Shown in pieces: positions 1-5,420 of a stretch of DNA of 5,420 nt. Origin of the DNA: Thermoplasmatota archaeon (GTDB taxonomy: Archaea; Thermoplasmatota; E2; DHVEG-1); the NCBI GenBank assembly GCA_022866015.1, contig JALHTX010000400.1, positions 1 to 5,420 of the forward strand. The letters are read 5' to 3'. The translations under genes and the position numbers were made by a program. Position 1 is the stretch's first letter; every line of letters begins with the position of its first letter. Under the pieces are notes generated by a model. It had not been told where the DNA came from, did not search any database, and was given only the letters and a program-made list of their open reading frames with translations.

Positions 1-1
1 A

Positions 2-94
2 CGACCTCACAGCAGCCTTGAAAATGGGCACCTGAGAACGCCCTATCAGGCGTTCCAGGACAAGATGAGGAAAAAGAAGAAAAGAGAGTGTTGA
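2..94 (+). CDS. Transposase, C-terminal end (partial, cut by the left edge)
   Basis: Reading from base 2, 30 codons run to TGA at 92-94. The visible peptide begins RPHSSLENGHLRTPYQAF and ends in a very basic Lys/Arg tail. The RPHSSL...TPYQAF pattern is the characteristic end of rve-type (DDE integrase core) transposases of the IS3/IS481 kind, just after the catalytic glutamate helix. The catalytic residues themselves lie outside the window. The first 60 bases are more than half G+C, in sharp contrast with the AT-rich genes that follow, which suggests foreign origin. The gene is convergent with fhs, whose stop lies 60 bp away. The exact IS family cannot be named from 30 residues. Whether the element is intact depends on sequence to the left. 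Confidence 0.72.
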   Translation, partial: RPHSSLENGHLRTPYQAFQDKMRKKKKREC

Positions 95-154
95 GATGAC
101 CTTATTGAAAAATCAGGAGAAAGTTAATTCAGGAAACCACATTATTTTTATAGT
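95..154. other. Spacer between transposase end and fhs; possible insertion element terminus
   Basis: This 60-bp convergent spacer separates the transposase stop from the fhs stop. It contains two similar short motifs, AATCAGGAGAAAG near 111-123 and ATTCAGGAAACC near 127-138, and then becomes AT-rich from about 139. The G+C shift suggests that the end of the insertion element lies here. The matching terminal repeat would be outside the window, so neither the boundary nor a target duplication can be shown. Confidence 0.25.
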
Positions 155-1792
155 TTAGTAAAGACCTGTTATGTTTCCTTTTTCATCAATATCTATATCT
201 TCAGAAATTGGTTTTTTTGGTAGCCCTGGCATTGTTGTAATTTTACCCGTCATTGGGACTAAAAAACCTGCTCCTGCTGAAAACTTTATTTCACGAACAG
301 TTATTTTAAAACCTTTGGGTCTTCCCAGGCGTTTTGAATCATCCGATAATGAATACTGGGTTTTTGCAATACAAATAGGTAGTTTATCAAGTCCCAAATC
401 TTGACATAGTTTGATATCTTGCTCTGCAGCAACTGTGTAAATTACACGCTGGGCTCCATAGATTTTTTTTGCTATAAGTTCAATTTTTTCTTTAACCGCA
501 AGATTTGGATCATATAGAAATTTAAATTTAGACGGATTATTATGAATAAGGCTTATTAGTTTTCCTGCAAGCTCAATTCCTCCTTCGCCACCCTGACTCC
601 ATATATCAGCAACTGCAACTGGTATATTTTTTAAATTGCAGAACTTTTCAACGATCTCTATTTCTTCATCTGTATCATCTATGAAATGATTAATTGCAAC
701 AATTACGGGAACATAATAAAGCGATATATTTTCCAAATGTTTCTCTAGGTTAGAAAGACCTTTTTCTACGCTTCCGTCTCCATGTCTTTTCAATGCGCGG
801 ATACTTACAAGCATTACAACTGCATCTGGATGTAAATCTCCTGTTCTGCAGACAATATTAAAAAATTTTTCAGCACCTAGTTCACTTCCAAAACCTGCTT
901 CGGTTACGACATAATCGGCAAGCTTTAAAGCCATTTTTGTAGCAATAAGGCTATTTGTACCATGTGCAATATTTGCAAAAGGACCACCATGAACAAATGC
1001 TGGAACGCCTTCTATTGTTTGAACAAGATTAGGTTTAATTGCATCTTTTAAAAGCACAGCCATAGCACCAACTGCCTTTAAGTCAGTTGCATAAACTGGT
1101 TTGTTATCATAGGTATAAGCAACAATAATTTTACCTAGTCTTTCTTTTAAATCTTTCAAGTCTTGTGCGAGACATAATATAGCCATTATCTCTGATGCTG
1201 GAGTAATTGCAAATTCTTCTTCATGAGGAACACCATTGTTTGGTCCGCCTAATCCGATAACAACTTTACGCAAAGCTCTATCACTTATATCTAAGACACG
1301 AGGCCAGACAATATACCTGGGGTCAATATGAAACTCATCTCCATAATTAATATGGTTGTCAAGAAGACTTGCAAGTAGGTTATGAGCACTAGTTATTGCA
1401 TGCATATCTCCTGTGAAGTGAAGGTTTATATCTTCCATTGGAACAACCTGGGAGTAACCACCACCTGTGGCACCCCCTTTCATGCCCATAGCAGGTCCTA
1501 AAGAAGGTTCACGAATACATAGCATAGTTTTTTTACCAAGTTTTGCAAGTGCTTGTGCAAGGCCAATGGTCATTGTGGTTTTTCCTTCACCACGAGGTGT
1601 AGGATTTATTGTAGTAACAAGAATTAATTTACCATTTTTATTGTTTTTAATGCGATCAAAAATCTTAGGGTGAATCTTTGCTTTAAAACCACCCCATGGA
1701 ATTACTTCATCTTCGTTAATCCCAATTTTTTTTGCAACACAATAAATATCCTCAATTTTTGCTTCATGAGCAATTTCAATATCTGTTTTCAT
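155..1792 (-). CDS. fhs: Formate--tetrahydrofolate ligase (formyltetrahydrofolate synthetase)
   Basis: This enzyme interconverts formate + ATP + THF and 10-formyl-THF + ADP + Pi in the cytoplasm. The 545-residue product matches the usual monofunctional length of about 550-560 and is complete. Visible motifs: the P-loop TPRGEGKT at residues 65-72; the family signature region at 94-146 (REPSLGPAMGMKGGATGGGY, then PMEDINLHFTGD); PFANIAHGTNS at 271-281; EAGFGSELGAEKF at 298-310; the second signature, normally VRALKxHGG, as IRALKRHGDG at 331-340; KTQYSLSDD at 477-485; and the C-terminal GKITTMPGLPKKP at 516-528. The first signature has Thr109 where most members have Ala. The start is ATG at 1792; it has no Shine-Dalgarno and follows a pyrimidine tract. 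It lies 48 bp after ftcD on the same strand, so it is probably co-expressed. In this setting the likely direction is ATP-forming breakdown of 10-formyl-THF to formate, which is inference. Confidence 0.97.
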   Translation of the reverse strand: MKTDIEIAHEAKIEDIYCVAKKIGINEDEVIPWGGFKAKIHPKIFDRIKNNKNGKLILVTTINPTPRGEGKTTMTIGLAQALAKLGKKTMLCIREPSLGPAMGMKGGATGGGYSQVVPMEDINLHFTGDMHAITSAHNLLASLLDNHINYGDEFHIDPRYIVWPRVLDISDRALRKVVIGLGGPNNGVPHEEEFAITPASEIMAILCLAQDLKDLKERLGKIIVAYTYDNKPVYATDLKAVGAMAVLLKDAIKPNLVQTIEGVPAFVHGGPFANIAHGTNSLIATKMALKLADYVVTEAGFGSELGAEKFFNIVCRTGDLHPDAVVMLVSIRALKRHGDGSVEKGLSNLEKHLENISLYYVPVIVAINHFIDDTDEEIEIVEKFCNLKNIPVAVADIWSQGGEGGIELAGKLISLIHNNPSKFKFLYDPNLAVKEKIELIAKKIYGAQRVIYTVAAEQDIKLCQDLGLDKLPICIAKTQYSLSDDSKRLGRPKGFKITVREIKFSAGAGFLVPMTGKITTMPGLPKKPISEDIDIDEKGNITGLY

Positions 1793-1795
1793 AAC

Positions 1796-1817
1796 AAAAA
1801 GAGAAGAAAAAAAGGAG
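1796..1817 (-). terminator. Pyrimidine (T-rich) tract between ftcD and fhs
   Basis: Read on the - strand this is an almost unbroken T/C run ending a few bases before the fhs ATG. There is no stem-loop in front of it. In archaea such T-rich tracts can terminate transcription, so it may partly end ftcD transcripts. It equally could be just the short leader of fhs. It leaves no purine-rich ribosome-binding site for fhs. Confidence 0.25.
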
Positions 1818-1827
1818 TACTTAAAGG

Positions 1828-1843
1828 ATTTGTAAAAACTTTA
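1828..1843 (-). promoter_or_regulatory. Possible TATA/BRE element for fhs, overlapping the ftcD stop
   Basis: On the - strand the sequence reads TAAAGTTTTTACAAAT: a purine-rich BRE-like AAAG followed by an A/T-rich TATA-like core. Its centre is about 40 bp upstream of the fhs ATG, so an archaeal start site about 25 bp downstream would give a leader of 15-20 nt. If real, fhs could be transcribed separately from ftcD. The call rests on a loose consensus in AT-rich DNA. Confidence 0.22.
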
Positions 1844-3502
1844 GATTTTACTATTTACTATTTTTAATATTTCCTGTGTTTTATTAGAGAGATTTTTTTG
1901 AATATTCTCTAGTTCATTGCTGATTTTTTTTACAAAATCTTCATCTTTAATGGAACCTAAGTTTATCTTGACATTTAAAATCGCGCTTTCTACTCCAGAG
2001 CGGGCCATAAGTGCTGATACTGCTGCGTCTGTAATAGATTTTACATTTCCGATTTCTGCAACTGTTTTTGCGGTATCAAGAATTTGTAAACATGTTCTTG
2101 CAGTATCTAATGGGACTTGTGTGGCTGTTTTGTAACCTTCTTCTATTGCTTTACTACGTACCTTTTTTTGTTCATCTGTTACTTTTGGCATTTTAAGTGC
2201 TTTCATGACATCGTTAAAAGCATTTGTGTCTTCATCAATTAATTTTGTTAGTTTTTTTCTGAGTTTTTCACTTTGTTTAAGAGTTTTTTTAATATCATCC
2301 TGTACATCTGTATATTTTTCTTTACCGATGGTAAGATTACAAACCATGGATGTAAGTGCTGCACCTAATCCTCCTGATAATGCTGCAACGCTTCCGCCTC
2401 CTGGTGCAGGGCTACTTGATGCTAGCTCTGATAGAAAACTTTTTATTTTCATTGATGCAAGTGGTCCTGTTTCTTGTATCATATATTCTATTATTTTTTC
2501 ATCTGGTTTAAAAGGATATAATTCTGATAATCCTAGTTTTTCTATTGCAAGGTTTACTAGTTCTTCTTCATCAGAGATATTTAAATCTTCTTTTGTTGCA
2601 TAAAATTTTCCTGCAAGTATGAGTGATTCTACAGGTAAAAGTCCTACTATTTCACTTCCTGTTGCTTTTGCACCTAGTTTTTTTGCTTCTTCTTTTACTG
2701 CTTCAAAAACATCATGTAGGTTTACTTCTTTGTAGTTTAAAAGATTCATTGATACTTGTGCAATGTTTTCATTATACATCATACCACCTGCTTGTAATCC
2801 TTTAAAACGGCCAGGTGTATACTCTGGTTTTCCATCTTTTCCAATTATCTTGTTTCCATTTTTGTCTTTTTTAGGAACGCCACTGGTTCTTATTTTTCCC
2901 GAAATTTCTGAAGCAATGTTTTTATCATTTGTGTTTAAATTAATATTATATGCAAGTAATATGTCTCTACATCCTGTAGCTGTAGCTCCACTTTTTGGTA
3001 CAAAAACTGGTTTGCCGTAGTCCGGTTTAAAAGAAGGATTTTTGAATTTTTCTTCTAATGCTTCATATTCTCCTTTTCTAATATCTGGAAGTTTTACTCT
3101 ATCAGGTTTTGTTGCTGATTTTGCATATAAAAAAACTGGTATTGCTAGTTCTTTTGATATTTTTTCTGCAAATTTCTTTGAAAGATTAATACAGTCTTTA
3201 TCAGTAACACCTTTAATTGGAATAAAAGGACAAACATCTAGCGCACCCATCCTAGCATGTTCTCCTTTATGTTTTGTCATGTCAATAAGCGCTATGCCTA
3301 CTTTTGCTGCTTGAAATGCTGCTTCAAGAACTGGTTCAGGTTCACCTACAAAAGTATAAACTGTGCGGTTAAAATCTTCACCCGGGTCAACATTTAGTAG
3401 TTTTACTCCTGGAATAGATTCTACTGCTGCAGAAATTGCATTTATAATTATCTTATTTTTTCCTTCGCTAAAATTTGGAACGCATTCCACAATTTTTTGC
3501 AT
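1841..3502 (-). CDS. ftcD: Bifunctional glutamate formimidoyltransferase / formimidoyltetrahydrofolate cyclodeaminase
   Basis: The N-terminal part transfers the formimino group of N-formimino-L-glutamate to THF. The C-terminal part deaminates 5-formimino-THF to 5,10-methenyl-THF and ammonia. From ATG 3502 the protein is 553 residues, close to the roughly 540 of the mammalian fused enzyme and in the same domain order. Transferase domain, about 1-300: CVPNFSEG at 7-14, DPGEDFNRTVYTFVG at 39-53, HKGEHARMGALDVCPF at 78-93 with His82 at the position of the known catalytic histidine, and GCRDILLAYNINL at 177-189. A linker of about 50 residues leads to the cyclodeaminase domain, about 352-553, with SFLSELASSSPAPGGGSVAA at 355-374 and DEDTNAFNDVMKALKMPK at 423-440. 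An in-frame GTG at 3547 would add 15 residues, but family members begin MxKxVECVPNFSEG, and a GGTG lies 8 nt before ATG 3502, so the shorter form is chosen. It is divergent from hutI, which makes its substrate, and followed by fhs. Confidence 0.95.
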   Translation of the reverse strand: MQKIVECVPNFSEGKNKIIINAISAAVESIPGVKLLNVDPGEDFNRTVYTFVGEPEPVLEAAFQAAKVGIALIDMTKHKGEHARMGALDVCPFIPIKGVTDKDCINLSKKFAEKISKELAIPVFLYAKSATKPDRVKLPDIRKGEYEALEEKFKNPSFKPDYGKPVFVPKSGATATGCRDILLAYNINLNTNDKNIASEISGKIRTSGVPKKDKNGNKIIGKDGKPEYTPGRFKGLQAGGMMYNENIAQVSMNLLNYKEVNLHDVFEAVKEEAKKLGAKATGSEIVGLLPVESLILAGKFYATKEDLNISDEEELVNLAIEKLGLSELYPFKPDEKIIEYMIQETGPLASMKIKSFLSELASSSPAPGGGSVAALSGGLGAALTSMVCNLTIGKEKYTDVQDDIKKTLKQSEKLRKKLTKLIDEDTNAFNDVMKALKMPKVTDEQKKVRSKAIEEGYKTATQVPLDTARTCLQILDTAKTVAEIGNVKSITDAAVSALMARSGVESAILNVKINLGSIKDEDFVKKISNELENIQKNLSNKTQEILKIVNSKI

Positions 3503-3561
3503 AAACCAAGCACCGTAAACCCTTAATCCTGGTTTTTCTTTTAACACTTTGGGAAATTGAC
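3503..3561. promoter_or_regulatory. Divergent promoter region between ftcD and hutI
   Basis: These 59 bp must hold, or lie beside, the promoters of both ftcD and hutI. The best TATA-like element is at 3537-3550: AAAGTGTTAAAAGA on the - strand, well placed for ftcD (a start site near 3517 would give a leader of about 15 nt). On the + strand the same bases read TCTTTTAACACTTT and lie only about 20 bp before the hutI ATG, implying a leaderless hutI transcript if used. The core may thus be shared. Upstream of hutI there is only a weak purine patch, GGGAAA at 3551-3556. Confidence 0.4.
3511..3514 (-). promoter_or_regulatory. Candidate ribosome-binding site of ftcD
   Basis: On the - strand GGTG lies 8 nt before the ATG at 3502. 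This matches the core of the archaeal-type GGTGA Shine-Dalgarno and supports the 3502 start over the upstream GTG at 3547. It is only a 4-base match. Confidence 0.35.
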
Positions 3562-4782
3562 ATGCAAAAAATAGATATTTTAATCAAAAATGCCAATGAA
3601 TTAATCACTCTTAAAGGTTCAAATTTTCCTAGAAAAAAACAAGAAATGAGTAATATCGAGATAATTAAAGGTGGTTCTGTTGCAATTAAGAATGGTCTTA
3701 TAGTTGATGTTGGAAAAAATCTTTCTTATAAAGCAGAAACAATAATTGATGCTAAAGGAAAAACTGTTATGCCTGGTTTTGTAGATCCGCATACTCATCT
3801 TGTATTTTCAGGTAGTCGGGAGTTTGAGCTCGATTGGAAACTAAAAGGTCTTTCGTATTTTGATATTAAAAAGAAAGGTGGAGGAATTTTTTATACTGTT
3901 GAAAAAACAAGGAATGCATCTGATGATGATCTCTTTAATGAAGCAAGAGTACGGCTTGATAGAATGCTTTCATATGGTACTACTACTTGTGAAGCAAAAA
4001 GTGGATATGGTCTTAACACCGAAACAGAACTTAGGATGCTTAAGGTTCAAAAAAAACTTGATGATACTCAGCCTGTAGACATTGTTTCAACATTTCTTGG
4101 TGCTCATGCAATCCCAAAAGAGCATTCTGCATCTAGATATGTAAAAATTGTAATTGAGGAGATGATTCCTAGGGTTTCAGAATATGCAAAATTTTGTGAT
4201 GTTTTCTGTGAAAAAGAATTTTTTACAATTGCTCAATCTAAAAAAATTCTTGAAGAAGGTAAAAAACATGGATTGTTGCCTAAAATTCATGCTGATGAGA
4301 TGTTTGATAGTGGTGGTGCTTCTCTTGCCGCAAAAGTTGGTGCTATTAGTGCTGACCATCTTTTGATGATTTCTGAAATAGGAATAAAAGATATGGCGAA
4401 GGTTGGAGTAATTGGTGTATTGCTTCCTGGTACACCTTTTTGTCTTATGTTAAAGGATTATGCACCTGCAAGAAAAATGATTGATTTAGGTGTCCCAATA
4501 GCACTTGCTACTGATCTTAATGCTAATTGTTATGTTGAAAACATGCAGTTTATAATTCAACTTGCTTGTTTTAATATGAAAATGACACCAGCTGAGGCGA
4601 TATGTGCTTCTACTTTTAATGCAGCATGTGCAATAGGTAAACAAAATGAAATAGGTTCTCTTGAAAAAAGTAAGCAAGCAGATATTATTGTTTTAGATGT
4701 GCCAAATCATCTTTTTATTCCTTATCATTTTGGTATTAATCATGTTGAAAAAGTCATTAAAAAAGGCTGTATTTTGAAATAA
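3562..4782 (+). CDS. hutI: Imidazolonepropionase
   Basis: HutI hydrolyses 4-imidazolone-5-propanoate to N-formimino-L-glutamate, the third step of histidine degradation. The 406-residue length is normal for this metal-dependent amidohydrolase. Visible motifs: DPHTHLVFSG at 75-84 with metal ligands His77 and His79; Arg86 in SGSREFE; KKGGGIFYTVEKTR at 104-117; EAKSGYGL at 144-151 with the substrate-contacting Tyr149; GAHAIP at 180-185 with His182; KIHADE at 241-246 with metal ligand His243 and catalytic-type Glu246; ADHL with His266; ATDLN at 316-320 with metal ligand Asp318. The loop after Asp318 is LNANCY rather than the usual NPG(T/S), so two positions that contact substrate in studied enzymes differ. 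A C-terminal MTPAEAI...AIG...GSLEKSKQADIIV segment is typical of the amidohydrolase fold. The start is ATG 3562, which keeps the usual N-terminal beta strand; no strong ribosome-binding site precedes it. No hutU or hutH follows. Confidence 0.96.
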   Translation: MQKIDILIKNANELITLKGSNFPRKKQEMSNIEIIKGGSVAIKNGLIVDVGKNLSYKAETIIDAKGKTVMPGFVDPHTHLVFSGSREFELDWKLKGLSYFDIKKKGGGIFYTVEKTRNASDDDLFNEARVRLDRMLSYGTTTCEAKSGYGLNTETELRMLKVQKKLDDTQPVDIVSTFLGAHAIPKEHSASRYVKIVIEEMIPRVSEYAKFCDVFCEKEFFTIAQSKKILEEGKKHGLLPKIHADEMFDSGGASLAAKVGAISADHLLMISEIGIKDMAKVGVIGVLLPGTPFCLMLKDYAPARKMIDLGVPIALATDLNANCYVENMQFIIQLACFNMKMTPAEAICASTFNAACAIGKQNEIGSLEKSKQADIIVLDVPNHLFIPYHFGINHVEKVIKKGCILK

Positions 4783-4868
4783 TATAAATCTATTGATAAA
4801 ATATTTTCATATTATATTAATTCATGTGGTCCTACTATTCTAAATGTTTTCTTATAAATTTCACTGCG

Positions 4869-4892
4869 ATATTTTTCTTATTTTTGATATTT
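4869..4892 (+). terminator. Possible T-rich terminator downstream of hutI
   Basis: About 90 bp after the hutI stop, the + strand has three closely spaced T runs (ATTTTTC, ATTTTTG, ATTTCT) without a hairpin, as expected for intrinsic archaeal termination. The surrounding DNA is so AT-rich that chance is a serious alternative. Confidence 0.25.
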
Positions 4893-5040
4893 CTATACTA
4901 AATTAATTAAAAATTTTAAGTAAATAATGTATTAAAAGTTCTGTATTTATTTTTGTAACATTTATCGTACCATTTTTAAGGAGAAATGTTTTAGCTGACT
5001 TAGACATATAATTGACTAAATTTGGAAAAATGATAGCGTC

Positions 5041-5061
5041 GGAAAGTAATATATAAACTTT
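5041..5061. promoter_or_regulatory. Strong TATA-like element, usable on either strand
   Basis: On the + strand the sequence is GGAAAGTAATATATAAAC, a purine-rich BRE-like patch followed by TATATAAA. On the - strand 5061-5046 reads AAAGTTTATATATTAC, very close to the archaeal BRE + TTTATATA consensus. It is the best promoter-like element in the window. No intact gene lies in the expected position on either side, so it may be the surviving promoter of a gene since decayed, or drive a small RNA. Confidence 0.4.
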
Positions 5062-5068
5062 ATGTGTG

Positions 5069-5084
5069 TAATCGTGTTAATCGT
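5069..5084 (+). repeat. Short direct repeat TAATCGT x2
   Basis: TAATCGT occurs at 5069-5075 and again at 5078-5084, a spacing of 9 bp, right where transcription from the + strand TATA-like element would begin. It could be a regulator site. At 7 bp per copy it may be chance. Confidence 0.25.
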
Positions 5085-5190
5085 TATCATTCATTTTGAT
5101 AAAAATTACCAAATGATGGTTTTTCCTTTCTAAAAATCAAATAACACTAATATGTCTCGAATCCATAAATTTTTTTATTCACATCCAATC

Positions 5191-5319
5191 TCATCTTTGG
5201 CGGTCCCATCCAGTTACAGATAAATCTCTATTACCTTGTTTTTTCCTTTCCTCTTTAATTCGAGTAGCCGTTCCAAGATCTCCACAATGATATATCGGAA
5301 ATGTATCTAATAAAGCAGT
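5191..5319 (-). pseudogene. Possible gene remnant of unknown family
   Basis: On the - strand 42 codons lie open between a stop at 5320-5322 and TGA at 5191-5193, with no ATG. The translation has a protein-like composition, including YHCGDLGTATRIKEERKK and ending SVTGWDRQR. I do not recognise the family. The G+C content is higher than in the DNA to its left. It could be the tail of a decayed gene. It overlaps the start of the + strand endonuclease-like frame, so both cannot be conserved coding sequence there. It may be a chance open frame. Confidence 0.2.
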
Positions 5320-5420
5320 TCAAGAAGTTTGCCTCAAAAAAATATTATAATGTGGATAAGGCGATAGTTATTACTACTGGCACTTATACAAAAAGTGCTT
5401 TTGAACTAGCACGAGCTAAT
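5301..5420 (+). CDS. Mrr-like restriction endonuclease fragment (partial, runs off the right edge)
   Basis: The frame is open from 5268 to the window end; the first in-frame ATG is at 5301. The 40 visible residues from there include MYLIKQFKKFASKKYYNVDK, followed by AIVITTGTYTKSAFELARAN. A conserved hydrophobic strand, then TTGxYTKSAxELA, is the pattern of the C-terminal half of Mrr-type (Mrr_cat, PD-(D/E)XK) nucleases, where it follows the catalytic Asp and QxK motif. In an intact protein about 60-100 residues with those catalytic residues should come before it, but in-frame stops TAA 5256-5258 and TAG 5265-5267 close the frame. The gene is therefore probably 5'-truncated or frameshifted, or the fold assignment is wrong and this is a genuine start. 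Such genes are often found with mobile DNA. Confidence 0.45.
   Translation, partial: MYLIKQFKKFASKKYYNVDKAIVITTGTYTKSAFELARAN

Larger units (their letters stand above)
4783..5300. other. AT-rich intergenic region without an intact gene
   Basis: About 520 bp with frequent stops in all frames on both strands and very high A+T up to about 5180. It contains a palindrome AAAATATTTT just after hutI, T-rich runs near 4869-4892, a strong TATA-like element at 5046-5061, a short direct repeat at 5069-5084, and from about 5190 a stretch of somewhat higher G+C that may be decayed coding DNA. I see no tRNA, CRISPR or long repeat. Confidence 0.6.

Noticed and set aside
31..59. Strong hairpin CCTG-GAACGCC / GGCGTTC-CAGG, followed by ACA, suggesting a terminator or an H/ACA-type RNA
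   Set aside because: It lies fully inside the transposase reading frame, has no T-run after it, and shows no further conserved RNA features. Coding sequence explains it better.
171..404. 77-codon open frame on the + strand within fhs
   Set aside because: It is antisense to the conserved C-terminal motifs of Fhs and has no independent support.
2205..2603. 132-codon open frame on the + strand within ftcD
   Set aside because: It is antisense to well-conserved FtcD sequence, rich in Ser/Phe as expected from the opposite strand of Lys/Glu codons, and resembles no family.
3503..3547. Longer FtcD starting at GTG 3547
   Set aside because: The extra 15 residues do not resemble the family N-terminus, and the frame would start only 14 bp from hutI. 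ATG 3502 matches the conserved start and has a GGTG 8 nt upstream.
4177..4366. Open frames of about 60 codons on both strands within hutI
   Set aside because: They overlap the conserved HutI region carrying KIHADE. Their composition is Phe/Lys-rich out-of-frame translation.
5085..5126. Possible hairpin around ACCAAATGATGGT followed by T-rich sequence, as a terminator
   Set aside because: The stem is only 4 bp with a 5-base loop, and no gene ends just before it.
5152..5223. Small open frame beginning ATG at 5152 (23 codons)
   Set aside because: It has no ribosome-binding site and no recognisable sequence, and lies antisense to the possible - strand remnant. It is too short to support.

Overview
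The window is low in G+C through most of its length. It carries three complete genes of one-carbon and histidine catabolism, flanked on both sides by what look like remnants of other DNA. The organism is probably an archaeon. The evidence is A/T-rich TATA-like elements with purine-rich BRE-like flanks, weak or absent Shine-Dalgarno sites and T-rich tracts rather than hairpin terminators. None of this is diagnostic, and a low-GC bacterium is not excluded.

Layout. (1) Positions 2-94 hold the last 30 codons of a transposase on the + strand. This stretch is visibly richer in G+C than the rest, so an insertion element ends at or near the left edge. (2) Positions 155-1792 (-) encode formate--tetrahydrofolate ligase (fhs). 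(3) Positions 1841-3502 (-) encode a fused glutamate formimidoyltransferase / formimidoyl-THF cyclodeaminase (ftcD, mammalian-type domain order). (4) After a 59-bp divergent intergenic region, positions 3562-4782 (+) encode imidazolonepropionase (hutI). (5) Positions 4783-5300 are AT-rich with no recognisable intact gene; they hold a strong TATA-like element and a possible gene remnant on the - strand. (6) From about 5301 to the right edge (+), the sequence resembles the C-terminal part of an Mrr-type restriction endonuclease, cut by the window and apparently lacking its N-terminal part.

How the genes work together. HutI opens the imidazolone ring to give N-formimino-L-glutamate. FtcD moves the formimino group to tetrahydrofolate, releasing glutamate, and its second domain deaminates the product to 5,10-methenyl-THF plus ammonia. 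After hydrolysis to 10-formyl-THF (a cyclohydrolase not in this window), Fhs run in reverse would release formate, regenerate THF and make ATP. The arrangement therefore reads as the lower half of histidine degradation coupled to formate release with substrate-level phosphorylation. The two upstream enzymes, histidase (HutH) and urocanase (HutU), are not in the window.

I do not see a clearly undescribed system. The most notable points are the tight ftcD-fhs-hutI grouping, an altered substrate loop in HutI, and the gene fragments at the two edges.
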